Source: Candidatus Amarobacter glycogenicus
GTDB taxonomy: Bacteria; Chloroflexota; Dehalococcoidia; Tepidiformales; Tepidiformaceae
DNA length: 64,000 bases
Reading direction: 5' to 3'
NCBI GenBank assembly: GCA_016719395.1
Contig: JADJZF010000007.1
Span: forward strand, 124,001-188,000
Below are positions 15,879-23,763 of this stretch, in pieces; the stretch's first letter is position 1, and the number at the start of each line of letters is the position of its first letter. A program made the position numbers and the translations under genes. The notes beneath the pieces were generated by a model, which did no database searches, was not told the DNA's origin, and saw nothing but the letters and a program-made list of their open reading frames with translations.

Positions 15879-17027
15879 ATGCCCGATTTGCTTTCCTGGC
15901 GGGCGAAGTTCCCCATCCTCGCCAGCAAGACCTACCTCATCAACAACTCCCTCGGGGCGATGCCCGCTTCCGTCATGGAGTCGCTCCGCGAGTACACCGA
16001 GCTCTGGGCCTCTCAGGGGGTTGTTGCCTGGGACACCTGGCTGCCGGAGGTAGCGAACACGGCAGCCATCCTTGAAGACATCATCCACGCGCCGCGCGGC
16101 AGCATGACAATGTGCCAGAACGTCACGAATGCGCTCGCGGAGATCTTGTCCTGTCTCGAATACGAACTGCCGCGCAACCAGATACTTCACTGCGCCGGCG
16201 AGTTCCCGACCGTCGAGTACCTCCTCGACGGCCAGCGACGCATCGGCGCGGAGGTCGTCCGTGTCGGAAACGACCCTCTCGTTTTTCCCGCTCGCGAACT
16301 GCTCGACGGCATCAGCGACCGCACCGTTCTCGTCGTCCTCTCCCATGTCCTGTTCCGGACCGCGGAACTCGTAGACGTTCGGCTATTCGTGGAGAAGGCC
16401 CATGCTCACGGCGCCCTCGTCCTCCTCGATGCATACCAGTCCATGGGATCGGTCCCTTTCGATGTCACGGAGCTGGACGTCGACTTCCTCGTCGGCGGTT
16501 CGGTGAAGTGGCTCTGCGGCGGCCCGGGCGCGGGCTACCTCTACGCTCACCCCAATATCGTCGACCGGCTCGAGCCGCGGTTGGCGGGTTGGTTCTCCCA
16601 TGCGCGGCCGTTCGGCTTCGAATCGCCGCCAATCGAGTACGCTGAGGGCATCAGCCGTTTCACCGGAGGCACCCCCAACATGCCCGCCTACTACCAGGCC
16701 CGCGAAGGCTACAAGATCATTCGCGAAGTTGGCGTCGAAGCCATCCGCGAACAGTCTCGCCGCCAGACTCAGATCCTTGTCGATGGGGCGCTCGAACGCG
16801 GCTTCACGGTCAACACACCCCTTGAGTTCGCCCGGCGTGGCAACCACGTCACCGTCGACTTGCCCAACGCTCAGCTCGTGAAGGATGAACTAATCCGGCG
16901 AGGCTTCATCATCGACTACCGCCCCGGAGCAGGAATCCGGATCGCGCCACACTTCTACAACACGGACGACGAATGCCGCGCCATCCTCGATGAGATCGCG
17001 GACATCGCCTCCGTGGCGGCACGATGA
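15879..17027 (+). CDS. Aminotransferase class V family PLP enzyme (kynureninase/cysteine-desulfurase-like)
   Basis: A fold-type I PLP enzyme of 382 residues from ATG 15879 (an ATG at 15867 is also possible). Key segments are ASKTYLINNSLGAMP at the N-terminus, LVLLDAYQSMGSVPFDV with the PLP-binding aspartate, FLVGGSVKWLCGGPGAGYLY with the Schiff-base lysine, and GGTPNMPAYYQAREG. The overall pattern is closest to kynureninase-like class V enzymes, but the substrate is not certain. It forms an overlapping run with the kinase-like and MBL-fold genes (4-nt overlaps), which suggests one transcript and perhaps one pathway. Confidence 0.85.
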   Translation: MPDLLSWRAKFPILASKTYLINNSLGAMPASVMESLREYTELWASQGVVAWDTWLPEVANTAAILEDIIHAPRGSMTMCQNVTNALAEILSCLEYELPRNQILHCAGEFPTVEYLLDGQRRIGAEVVRVGNDPLVFPARELLDGISDRTVLVVLSHVLFRTAELVDVRLFVEKAHAHGALVLLDAYQSMGSVPFDVTELDVDFLVGGSVKWLCGGPGAGYLYAHPNIVDRLEPRLAGWFSHARPFGFESPPIEYAEGISRFTGGTPNMPAYYQAREGYKIIREVGVEAIREQSRRQTQILVDGALERGFTVNTPLEFARRGNHVTVDLPNAQLVKDELIRRGFIIDYRPGAGIRIAPHFYNTDDECRAILDEIADIASVAAR

Positions 17028-17548
17028 GCGCGCGCATTTTTCTCATCACCGGCCTGATGGCCTCGGGCAAATCGACGGTCGCGCAGGTGCTGGCCGAGCG
17101 TCTTCCACGAAGCGTCCACCTCCGCGGCGACGCCTTCCGCAGGATGATCGTGAACGGCCAGGCGCCGATGAGCGTTGAACTTTCCGACGAAGCGAAAGCG
17201 CAGCTTGATCTGCGCTATGACCTGGCGATCGCCGCGGCCAAGTCGTACTGCGACGCTGGATTCTCCGTTGTCTACCAGGACATCATCCTCGGCCCGGCAC
17301 TCGCAGATGTCGTGGCGAAGTTCGCGAGTTACCCGCTCTTCGTCACCGTCCTCTGCCCGAACGCGGAGACCGTCTCGGTGCGCGAACGTCAGCGGGGGAA
17401 GTCTGGCTACCGGAACCGCGGGGAGATCGATGCCTTTGATCGCGTCCTGCGCGAGGAGACGGCGCAGATCGGGCTCTGGGTCGATTCTTCCCATCTGACC
17501 ACCCGCGAAACGGTCGACGCGATCCTCGCAGGCGCCGCAACGGAGTGA
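17024..17548 (+). CDS. P-loop kinase-like protein
   Basis: 174 residues, starting MSARIFLITG with Walker A GLMASGKST at residues 10-18. LRGDAFRRMI resembles the substrate-binding DxFR motif of zeta-toxin/chloramphenicol phosphotransferase-type small kinases, and ERQRGKSGYRNR looks like the mobile lid. The family phosphorylates small hydroxylated molecules or nucleotides; no substrate can be given. The ATG overlaps the previous stop (ATGA), so it is translationally coupled to the PLP enzyme. Confidence 0.75.
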   Translation: MSARIFLITGLMASGKSTVAQVLAERLPRSVHLRGDAFRRMIVNGQAPMSVELSDEAKAQLDLRYDLAIAAAKSYCDAGFSVVYQDIILGPALADVVAKFASYPLFVTVLCPNAETVSVRERQRGKSGYRNRGEIDAFDRVLREETAQIGLWVDSSHLTTRETVDAILAGAATE

Positions 17549-18285
17549 CCCCTCCGGTGACCGTCACCTTCATCGGCTCCGGCGACGCCTTCGGGAGCGG
17601 CGGCAGGCTTCAGGCGTGCATTCTCGTCGATGACGGCCGCCAGCGAGTCCTCCTCGACTGCGGCACGTCGTCACTCATCGGTATGAAGCGGCTCGGCATT
17701 GACCCGAATTCCATCGACATCGTCCTGCTCAGCCATCTGCATGGCGACCACTTCGGCGGCATCCCATTCCTCGTCCTCGACGGGCAGTTCTCGCGGCGTG
17801 AGGCCGACTTGCGTGTGGTTGGGCCGGTTGGCTCCCGGGAGCGCATCGCCCTCGCGATGGAGGTGCTGTACCCCGGCTCCAGCCGCGTCGAGCGCCGCTT
17901 CAAGCTCGTAGTCGACGAGCTCGAGCCTTTAGCGGCGGCCTCGCTCGCAGGCGCAACCGTCAGGGTCTTCGCGGCCGACCACGCCAGCGGCGCCCCGGCA
18001 CATCACCTGCGACTGGAGATCGGCGGTCGCACGATCGCGTACTCGGGAGACACCGCCTGGACTCCGGCGCTGGTCCAGGCTGCGTCCGGCGCCGACCTGC
18101 TCATCTGCGAGGCATACTTCCGCGACCGCCGCGTGCCGTTCCATTTGAGCTATGGCGAACTACTCGAACATCGGGGCGAACTCGGGTGCCGGCGCATCGT
18201 CCTTACCCACATGGCGCAGGAAATGATCGTTGCCGCGGACGTGGAGATGGAACGGGCGTCGGATGGCCTGGTCGTCCACGTCTAG
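17545..18285 (+). CDS. MBL-fold metallo-hydrolase (RNase Z-like)
   Basis: 246 residues with the metallo-beta-lactamase signature HLHGDH at 64-69, preceded by LLDCGTSSLIGMKRLGI and followed by ADHASGAPAHHLRL and IAYSGDTAWTP, which supply further metal ligands. The start sequence TVTFIGSGDAFGSGGRLQ is typical of the RNase Z/phosphodiesterase-like branch, but tRNA-specific insertions are not evident and many relatives have other phosphodiester or ester substrates. It begins at GTG 17545, overlapping the kinase stop (GTGA). Its TAG stop shares the tetramer CTAG (18282-18285) with the stop of the convergent DUF1905 gene. Confidence 0.85.
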   Translation: MTPPVTVTFIGSGDAFGSGGRLQACILVDDGRQRVLLDCGTSSLIGMKRLGIDPNSIDIVLLSHLHGDHFGGIPFLVLDGQFSRREADLRVVGPVGSRERIALAMEVLYPGSSRVERRFKLVVDELEPLAAASLAGATVRVFAADHASGAPAHHLRLEIGGRTIAYSGDTAWTPALVQAASGADLLICEAYFRDRRVPFHLSYGELLEHRGELGCRRIVLTHMAQEMIVAADVEMERASDGLVVHV

Positions 18286-18599
18286 ATCGAGAGGGAAATC
18301 CTCACCCGCGCTACGCCTCCCTCGTCCAGACCTTCAGCCTTTCGGACGGCCGACTTCAACGGCACGATGTAGCTGCCACCCTTGGGCCAGAGCGAAGTAG
18401 TCCACCTGGTCCGGCCGATCTCCGCGCTCACCGGGATCATGCCCCAGCCATAGGTGACCGCGCCCGCAACCGCGGTGAGCTGGGCGCACTGCTCCCCGGG
18501 GACCGTGACGAAATACCACGGCGCCGGCCCTTTCCAGAACCAGACCCGTCCGCTGAATTCGAGCTGCATCACGTCGCGGCAATCGTCCTGCCGCGTCAC
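18282..18599 (-). CDS. DUF1905 domain protein
   Basis: A short protein of up to 105 residues matching DUF1905: LEFSGRVWFWKGPAPWYFV, YGWGMIPVSAEIG, TRWTTSLWPKGGSYIVPLK and VRKAEGLDEGGVARV. The family forms a small beta-barrel and often occurs fused to or beside DUF2200-type (YdeI) proteins; its function is unknown. GTG 18599 is the longest start, and ATG 18569 (MQLEFSG) is a good alternative that matches the usual family N-terminus. Its stop is shared with the MBL-fold gene in CTAG. Confidence 0.82.
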   Translation of the reverse strand: MTRQDDCRDVMQLEFSGRVWFWKGPAPWYFVTVPGEQCAQLTAVAGAVTYGWGMIPVSAEIGRTRWTTSLWPKGGSYIVPLKSAVRKAEGLDEGGVARVRISLSI

Positions 18600-18633
18600 G
18601 CGTTAGGGCCAGTGCGCCCAGCCGCACCGGAGG

Positions 18634-19497
18634 CTACTCGGCGTACCTGAAGAAGCCCCGCCCGGTCTTCCGTCCCAGGTGTCCCAGGCTCACCAGCCGC
18701 CGGAGGAGCGTCGGCGCCTTGAAGCGAGGCTCGCCGTACTCCTCGAACATGCTCTCGGCGATGAGCTTCAGCGTGTCCAGCCCGATCAGGTCGGCGGTTG
18801 CGAGCGGCCCCATCGTGTGGTTCAGGCCCACCTTGCACGCGTTGTCGATGTCCTCCGCGCTCGAGACCCCGCTGTCCAGCAAGTCGATCGCGTCGAAAAT
18901 GAACGGCACCAACAGTCGGTTCGCGATAAACCCCGGGGTGTCCTTCACTTGCACCGGCACGCGTCCGAGCTTCTCGCAGAAACGCATTGCGTCGGTGAGC
19001 GTTTCGTCAGTCGTGCTCGCGGTCGAGACGATCTCAACAAGCTTCAGTGCCCACGGCGGGTTGAAAAAGTGCAGACCGATGACTCGCTCCGGACGTTTGC
19101 TCGCCGCCGCAAGGTCGCTCAACGGCAACGAGCTGGTGTTGCTCGCGAGCAGGGTGCCAGGCGTGCAGACCTCTCCGAGGCGGCGAAACACGCTGCCCTT
19201 CACCTCCAGGTCCTCGACGACTGCCTCGATAACCGCATCCACTCTCGCCATCGAGTTCAACGTGTCCATATCGGCGACGCCATGCAGGCGCTGGTAGGAA
19301 GCCTCGCAGTCCTCGGTCGTGATCCTGCCGCGTTCAGCTTCGCGGAGGAGCCGCCGGTGGATGCCATCGATCGCGGCGTCAACGCGCGCCTGGTCAATAT
19401 CGACGAGAGTGACGTTGAACCCGTGATAGGCCGCCACCTGGGCGATGCCGCTCCCCATGAGGCCAGAACCGATGACTCCAACTCGTTCGATACGCAT
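18634..19497 (-). CDS. 3-hydroxyacyl-CoA dehydrogenase
   Basis: 287 residues, monofunctional HADH type. The Rossmann motif GSGLMGSG lies at 10-17, the NAD-binding acidic end in LVDIDQARV, SNTSSLPLSDLA in the middle, and the catalytic-site HFFNPPWALKLVEI. The C-terminal helical domain has PGFIANRLLVPF and LGRKTGRGFF. It oxidises 3-hydroxyacyl-CoA to 3-ketoacyl-CoA in beta-oxidation or hydroxybutyryl-CoA metabolism. ATG 19497 is chosen because the family sequence begins there. Two abutting palindromes lie 22-53 nt upstream, so transcription is probably controlled together with the divergent MaoC pair. Confidence 0.93.
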   Translation of the reverse strand: MRIERVGVIGSGLMGSGIAQVAAYHGFNVTLVDIDQARVDAAIDGIHRRLLREAERGRITTEDCEASYQRLHGVADMDTLNSMARVDAVIEAVVEDLEVKGSVFRRLGEVCTPGTLLASNTSSLPLSDLAAASKRPERVIGLHFFNPPWALKLVEIVSTASTTDETLTDAMRFCEKLGRVPVQVKDTPGFIANRLLVPFIFDAIDLLDSGVSSAEDIDNACKVGLNHTMGPLATADLIGLDTLKLIAESMFEEYGEPRFKAPTLLRRLVSLGHLGRKTGRGFFRYAE

Positions 19498-19518
19498 GCA
19501 GGCACTCCATCGTTCGCT

Positions 19519-19550
19519 GCTATCGATCGATAGCGCTATCGGATGATAGC
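19519..19550. promoter_or_regulatory. Two abutting 16-bp palindromes, likely operator pair
   Basis: GCTATCGATCGATAGC at 19519-19534 is a perfect 16-bp palindrome. Directly next to it, 19535-19550 reads GCTATCGGATGATAGC, matching the same dyad with 12 of 16 bases symmetric. The shared form is GCTATC-N4-GATAGC, repeated with a 16-bp period. The site lies between 3-hydroxyacyl-CoA dehydrogenase (minus) and the MaoC genes (plus). A dimeric repressor of fatty-acid or CoA metabolism (TetR- or GntR-like) is the obvious candidate, but no such regulator is encoded nearby. Confidence 0.65.
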
Positions 19551-19614
19551 CGCGGCCGCCTGCAGGCGCGAAATTTCGCCCGATGCTAAACTCCGGCCAC
19601 AATTAGGAGTAGCC

Positions 19615-20076
19615 ATGTCTGTACCCGAACAGAGCCTCATAACCGACGAACATCGCGCCGCCATCGGGGTCAAGAGTGACCCCGTGAAGGTGGTCATCGG
19701 CGAAGTCGACGCCCACCGCATGCGTGACGTCCTCGAAGATAAGGATCCCCGCTGGGCCGACGGTACTGGTCTCGCGCCGTCCTACGTCATCGCCGGGATG
19801 GGCGGCGGGCCACGCCGGGGAATGCCCCAGATCCTGCCTGGCGGGCTTCTCACCCAGCAAGAGTGGAGATTCTCCCGGCCCTTCAAAATCGGCGAAGAAC
19901 TCAGTGCGGTCAGCCAGGTGTTCGACATCCGCGACCGCCTTGGGGGCCGTTACGGCTACAGCGTGCTCGTCACCCAGGGCACCGAATACTTCGATTCCGA
20001 CGGCCACCACGTCGCCTCCGCGATGATCACCATCACCCAGTTCGACCCGAAGTCCCAGAGGAAGGGCGACGAATGA
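19615..20076 (+). CDS. MaoC-like (R)-hydratase, N-terminal-type subunit
   Basis: 153 residues with the hot-dog fold of the FAS1/MaoC N-terminal type: DPVKVVIGEVDAHRMRDVLE, a SYVIAGMGGG-like loop, LPGGLLTQQEWRFSRPFKIG, and GYSVLVTQGTEYFDSDG. Such subunits pair with a catalytic MaoC subunit to form two-component enoyl-CoA or mesaconyl-like hydratases. An AGGAG ribosome binding site precedes ATG 19615. The stop overlaps the next gene by 4 nt, supporting a heteromeric enzyme. Confidence 0.8.
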   Translation: MSVPEQSLITDEHRAAIGVKSDPVKVVIGEVDAHRMRDVLEDKDPRWADGTGLAPSYVIAGMGGGPRRGMPQILPGGLLTQQEWRFSRPFKIGEELSAVSQVFDIRDRLGGRYGYSVLVTQGTEYFDSDGHHVASAMITITQFDPKSQRKGDE

Positions 20077-20498
20077 GCCAGCGCTACTACGAAGACACCA
20101 ACCTCGATGACGAACTCGAACCCCTCGAGCGGACGCCAACGACCGACATGGCGATCGACTTCTTCGGGCGCGACAACCCGACGAATCCGGCCTTCTCTGA
20201 TATCGAAGCGGGAAAGCGGCTCGGTGTCGGTGGCGCTTTGGTCCCGGGCCTGCTGAAGCTCTCGTGGATCACCCAGTACGTGAGCGACTGGGCCGGGACC
20301 GAGGGCCACGTGAAGAACCTCCGCGCCGCCTACCGCCGCCCGGACGTCGCGGACCGCCCACTGGTCCTCGGGGGCCGCGTCGTCGACAAGCGCGTGGAAG
20401 ACGGCAAGCACATCGTCGAACTCGAAGTGGTCACGCTCGCGGACGGACAGCCCAGCACCCGGGCGAACGTCCAGGTCGAGCTCCCGGCGAAGGGGTAA
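20073..20498 (+). CDS. MaoC-like dehydratase/hydratase, second subunit
   Basis: 141 residues starting at ATGA overlap 20073. The sequence has the MaoC hot-dog layout: DFFGRDNPTNPAFSDIEAG, VGGALVPGLLKLSWITQYV (the hydration-motif region with small residues where MaoC enzymes have D-x(4)-H), and VLGGRVVDKRVEDGKHIVEL. The exact catalytic Asp/His pair is not obvious here (N34/P35 region instead), so the active site may be shared with or supplied by the partner subunit. It is predicted to act on enoyl-CoA or hydroxyacyl-CoA, in line with the divergent dehydrogenase. Confidence 0.78.
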   Translation: MSQRYYEDTNLDDELEPLERTPTTDMAIDFFGRDNPTNPAFSDIEAGKRLGVGGALVPGLLKLSWITQYVSDWAGTEGHVKNLRAAYRRPDVADRPLVLGGRVVDKRVEDGKHIVELEVVTLADGQPSTRANVQVELPAKG

Positions 20499-20506
20499 CG
20501 CCAAGC

Positions 20507-20550
20507 ACCTTCGCCCCGCGCCGCTCTGCCGGGAGGCGGCGCGAAGGTTT
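20507..20550 (+). terminator. Probable terminator after the MaoC pair
   Basis: GCGCCGC (20518-20524) pairs with GCGGCGC (20536-20542), extended after a 5-nt bulge by ACCTTC (20507-20512) with GAAGGT (20543-20548). It lies 9 nt after the stop. The T-tract is weak (TTTGG), so termination may be partial. Confidence 0.45.
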
Positions 20551-20681
20551 GGTCGCTCGCAATCACCCTGGTACCGGTGCCGAAGCCGTTGCAGTCCCCG
20601 GACCGGGAACTCACGGCCCTCTTTCGCCCATGGTCCGGCCCGATGCCCGGTGCGTCACTCGGAGGTAGTCGCCCACAGGGG

Positions 20682-20696
20682 TAGAGTCCACTCGTG
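20682..20696 (+). promoter_or_regulatory. -10 element six bases before start codon
   Basis: TAGAGT at 20682-20687 is followed by 6 nt and then GTG 20694. No -35 of note and no Shine-Dalgarno sequence. The spacing repeats that of cinA and others and suggests a leaderless message. Confidence 0.4.
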
Positions 20697-21335
20697 GATT
20701 TCTCCGCCTCCGAGATCATTGGCATCCTCGATCGTGTCGGGCTTGTCGCCTTCGCTTTCTCCGGCGTGGAAGTTGGCGCCCGCCGCCGGCTGGACGTCTT
20801 CGGCCTGCTCGTGATGGGTGTCGTAACCGCAACCGGGGGCGGAGTAATGCGCGATGTCATCCTCGGTCGCCTGCCCCTCCTCCTGGATAAGCCGGACTAT
20901 CTCCTCTGGGCGGCCGGCGGTTCGGTCCTGGGCATCGTCCTCCTCTGGCGGCGAAGGACTGCCCCGCGAGTGCTCCTCGCAGTCGCCGATTCGGCCGGGC
21001 TGGGGGCCTTCGCGGCCGCCGGCGCACTGGCCGCCCTGGGCGCCGGTCTCGCAGTCCCGGGGGTCATCCTGCTCGCGGTCCTGACCGCGACCGGTGGCGG
21101 CATCATCCGCGACCTGATGGCCGACCGCGTGCCGCTGGTCCTGCGCTCCGAAGTCAACGCCACGGCCGCCGCTCTCGGTGGGTTCTGTCTCTGGCTCGCG
21201 GAGCCGGTGTCGACTGGCGGCGCGGCCCTCCTGGCCGTGGGCGTCACCGCCCTCGTGCGGGTTGCAGGCCTCGCTTTCGACCTCCACCTCCCCCACCCCG
21301 GGCGCGACAAAGGCCACCAGGGGCGCCTCCTTTAA
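20694..21335 (+). CDS. Trimeric intracellular cation (TRIC) channel family protein
   Basis: 213 residues, about seven membrane segments, with the two YadS/TRIC half-repeats each carrying the diagnostic motif: ATGGGVMRDVILGRLP and ATGGGIIRDLMADRVP. Bacterial TRIC proteins are trimeric monovalent cation channels in the cytoplasmic membrane, one pore per subunit. The GTG start at 20694 follows the -10 element. It is separate from rny downstream, which has its own promoter. Confidence 0.92.
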   Translation: MDFSASEIIGILDRVGLVAFAFSGVEVGARRRLDVFGLLVMGVVTATGGGVMRDVILGRLPLLLDKPDYLLWAAGGSVLGIVLLWRRRTAPRVLLAVADSAGLGAFAAAGALAALGAGLAVPGVILLAVLTATGGGIIRDLMADRVPLVLRSEVNATAAALGGFCLWLAEPVSTGGAALLAVGVTALVRVAGLAFDLHLPHPGRDKGHQGRLL

Positions 21336-21348
21336 CCGCCCGGTAACT

Positions 21349-21378
21349 TTGACTGCCGATCGCCGCCGGGCGTACGAT
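21349..21378 (+). promoter_or_regulatory. Promoter of rny operon
   Basis: TTGACT (21349-21354) and TACGAT (21373-21378) are 18 nt apart, giving a leader of about 75 nt before the rny ATG at 21460. The leader holds GGAG 7 nt before the start. Confidence 0.5.
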
Positions 21379-21459
21379 GCCACCAGCCAATCACGGTGCA
21401 TTCGCACCTGACGGTGCGTGAATACGTGGCATTTTTGTTGACCACCATGGAGTCGTTCA

Positions 21460-22989
21460 ATGCTGGCGATAGTCTCGATTATCGTCGGCCTCGCGGGTTT
21501 GCTGATCGGAGCGGGAGCGGGCTTTGTGCTCCGCAAGCGTTCCGATGGGACATCGCTGCAACAGGCGGAGGAACAGGCTAGCCGCATCCTCGCCGAGGCC
21601 GAGACACACCAAAAAGAGCTGCTTCTGGCAGCCAAAGAAGAAACGCTCACCCTTCGCAACCAACTCGAAGCGGAGATGCGGGACCGCCGGGCAGAAGCCG
21701 CGCGAAGCGAGCAACGCCTTGCCCAGAAAGAAGAGAATCTCGACCGAAAGGTCGACACCCTCGAACGCCGTGAGCAGTCCCTGAGGGACCGCGAAGCGTC
21801 GATCGAGCAGTTGCGGACGGAAGCCGAAGAACTCAGGCTGCGCCAGGCAACCGAGCTTGAACGCGTCAGTAATCTGACCGTCGATGAAGCCCGCGAACAG
21901 CTCCTCGGCGCGATCGAAGGCGAAATCCGCGATGAAGCGAGTCGCCGCGTCCGCGAAATGGAAAAAGAAGTCGAGGCTACGGCCGGCCCTCGTGCCCGCA
22001 AGATCCTCGCTACGGCCATCCAGCGATACACCTCGGAAGTAACCGCTGAAAACACGGTATCGGTGGTCCAGATCCCGAGTGACGACATGAAGGGCCGCAT
22101 CATTGGCCGGGAAGGCCGGAACATCCGCGCCATCGAGGCCGCGACCGGCGTCGACCTCATCATCGATGACACTCCTGACGCCGTCACCGTGAGCGCCTTC
22201 GACCCTGTCCGCCGGGAAGTCGCCCGCCAAGCACTCTCCATGCTCGTGCAGGACGGCCGCATCCACCCAACCCGCATCGAAGAAGCCGTTAACAAGGCTC
22301 GCCGCGATGTCGAAGCGACGATGCAGGACGCCGCCGAAGCCGCGGCGGTGGAAGCAGGCGTCCTCAACCTCCACCCCGAAGTCCTGAAGGTCTTCGGCCG
22401 CTTGCGCTACCGCACGAGCTACGGCCAGAACGTCATGCGCCATTGCATCGAAACTGGCCACATCGCGGCGATGATCGCGCGCGAAATCGGCGCCGATGTC
22501 GAAGTCGCGCGCGCCGGCGGCTTTCTCCACGACCTCGGCAAGGCCGTGGATCATGAAGTCGAAGGCACCCACGCCATCATCGGCGCGGACATTGCCCGGC
22601 GCTTCAAGGTGAAGGACGCCATCGCTCACTGCATCGAAGCGCACCACGAAGAAGTGGAACCGCGCACCGTCGAAGCAGTCATCGTCATGATGGCCGATTC
22701 CATCTCCGGCGGACGCCCCGGCGCACGCCGCGAGTCGCTCGAGGCCTACATCAAGCGGCTTGAGACGCTGGAGAACATCGCGAAAAGCCACAAAGGCGTC
22801 GAAAGCGCGTTCGCCATCCAGGCCGGCCGCGAAGTCCGAATCATCGTTCGCCCAGAAGTCATCGACGACCTCGAAGCCATGCGAATCGCTCGCGATGTCA
22901 GCCAGCAAATCGAGGAGACTATGGAGTACCCGGGTCAAATCAAGGTCACCGTTGTGCGCGAGACGCGGGCGACCGAGTACGCCCGCTAA
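21460..22989 (+). CDS. rny: Ribonuclease Y
   Basis: 509 residues with every RNase Y part in order: an N-terminal membrane anchor (about 3-22), a long charged coiled coil (about 30-190), a KH RNA-binding domain (VQIPSDDMKGRIIGREGRN), and an HD domain (RHCIETGHIAAMIAREIG, FLHDLGKAVDHEVEG, IAHCIEAHHEEVEP). It ends in RVTV-like PGQIKVTVVRE, as usual. RNase Y is a membrane-bound endonuclease that starts mRNA decay. It leads an operon with ymdB, a PHP protein and fabZ, with gaps of 6 nt or overlaps. Confidence 0.97.
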   Translation: MLAIVSIIVGLAGLLIGAGAGFVLRKRSDGTSLQQAEEQASRILAEAETHQKELLLAAKEETLTLRNQLEAEMRDRRAEAARSEQRLAQKEENLDRKVDTLERREQSLRDREASIEQLRTEAEELRLRQATELERVSNLTVDEAREQLLGAIEGEIRDEASRRVREMEKEVEATAGPRARKILATAIQRYTSEVTAENTVSVVQIPSDDMKGRIIGREGRNIRAIEAATGVDLIIDDTPDAVTVSAFDPVRREVARQALSMLVQDGRIHPTRIEEAVNKARRDVEATMQDAAEAAAVEAGVLNLHPEVLKVFGRLRYRTSYGQNVMRHCIETGHIAAMIAREIGADVEVARAGGFLHDLGKAVDHEVEGTHAIIGADIARRFKVKDAIAHCIEAHHEEVEPRTVEAVIVMMADSISGGRPGARRESLEAYIKRLETLENIAKSHKGVESAFAIQAGREVRIIVRPEVIDDLEAMRIARDVSQQIEETMEYPGQIKVTVVRETRATEYAR

Positions 22990-22995
22990 CCCCCG

Positions 22996-23763
22996 ATGCG
23001 CTTGCTCTTTCTTGGCGACATTGTTGGGAGCTGCGGCCGCGAAGCGGTGGTCCGGAACGTGCCGAAGTTGCGGCGCGAACTCGACCTCGATTATGTCGTG
23101 GCGAACGGCGAGAACTGCACCGGCGGCCGCGGCCTCAACGCTCGCCACGCCGACGAGCTGTTCGACTGCGGGATCGACATCATCACGGGCGGGAACCACA
23201 CCTTCCAGCACCGCGAGTTCTACCCCTATCTCGATTCGACCGCGGGAGTCACACGTCCACTCAACTACCCTCCGGGAGCGCCGGGGCACGGTATCGCCGA
23301 AGCCGGCAACCTCGTCGTATTGAACCTCATCGGGCGCGTTTTCATGGGTTCGGACTACGACGATCCATTCCGGGCCGCCGATGCGGCCATCGCCTCGATC
23401 AACCCGAACCGCTTCATCTTCGTTGACCTCCACGCCGAGGCCACGAGCGAGAAACAAGCCATGGCCTGGTACCTCGATGGCCGCGTCACCGCGCTCGTGG
23501 GCACGCACACGCATGTTCCAACGGCCGATGCCAGGCTGCTCCCCCACGGGACGGCATTCTGCAGCGACGCCGGTATGTGCGGCGCCCGCGACTCCGTCAT
23601 TGGCGACGAAGTCCAGGCGGTCATCTCCCGCTTCCTTACCCAGATGCCCACGCGGCTGCCCGCTGCCGAAGGCCCTGCGGTCCTCAACGGCCTCCTCATC
23701 GAAGCCGACGACACAACCAAGCGCGCGATCAGCATCACTCGCTGTGACCGGGTGTCCTGCTGA
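22996..23763 (+). CDS. ymdB: YmdB-family metallophosphoesterase
   Basis: 255 residues of the TIGR00282 family: FLGDIVGSCGREAV, VVANGENCTGGRGL, ITGGNHTFQHREFY, VDLHAEATSEKQA and GTHTHVPTADARLLPHGTAF, which supply the two-metal site residues. Bacillus YmdB hydrolyses 2',3'-cyclic nucleotides, and ymdB is very often directly downstream of rny, as here (6 nt). It probably processes RNA-decay products or acts as a signalling phosphodiesterase. No clear Shine-Dalgarno sequence precedes its ATG, so it relies on coupling to rny. Confidence 0.95.
   Translation: MRLLFLGDIVGSCGREAVVRNVPKLRRELDLDYVVANGENCTGGRGLNARHADELFDCGIDIITGGNHTFQHREFYPYLDSTAGVTRPLNYPPGAPGHGIAEAGNLVVLNLIGRVFMGSDYDDPFRAADAAIASINPNRFIFVDLHAEATSEKQAMAWYLDGRVTALVGTHTHVPTADARLLPHGTAFCSDAGMCGARDSVIGDEVQAVISRFLTQMPTRLPAAEGPAVLNGLLIEADDTTKRAISITRCDRVSC

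Noticed and set aside
20655..23547. Very long open frames on the minus strand opposite the TRIC, rny and ymdB genes
   Set aside because: They mirror strongly conserved plus-strand genes in GC-rich DNA and translate into Ser/Arg- or Asp/Val/Arg-biased sequence without motifs.
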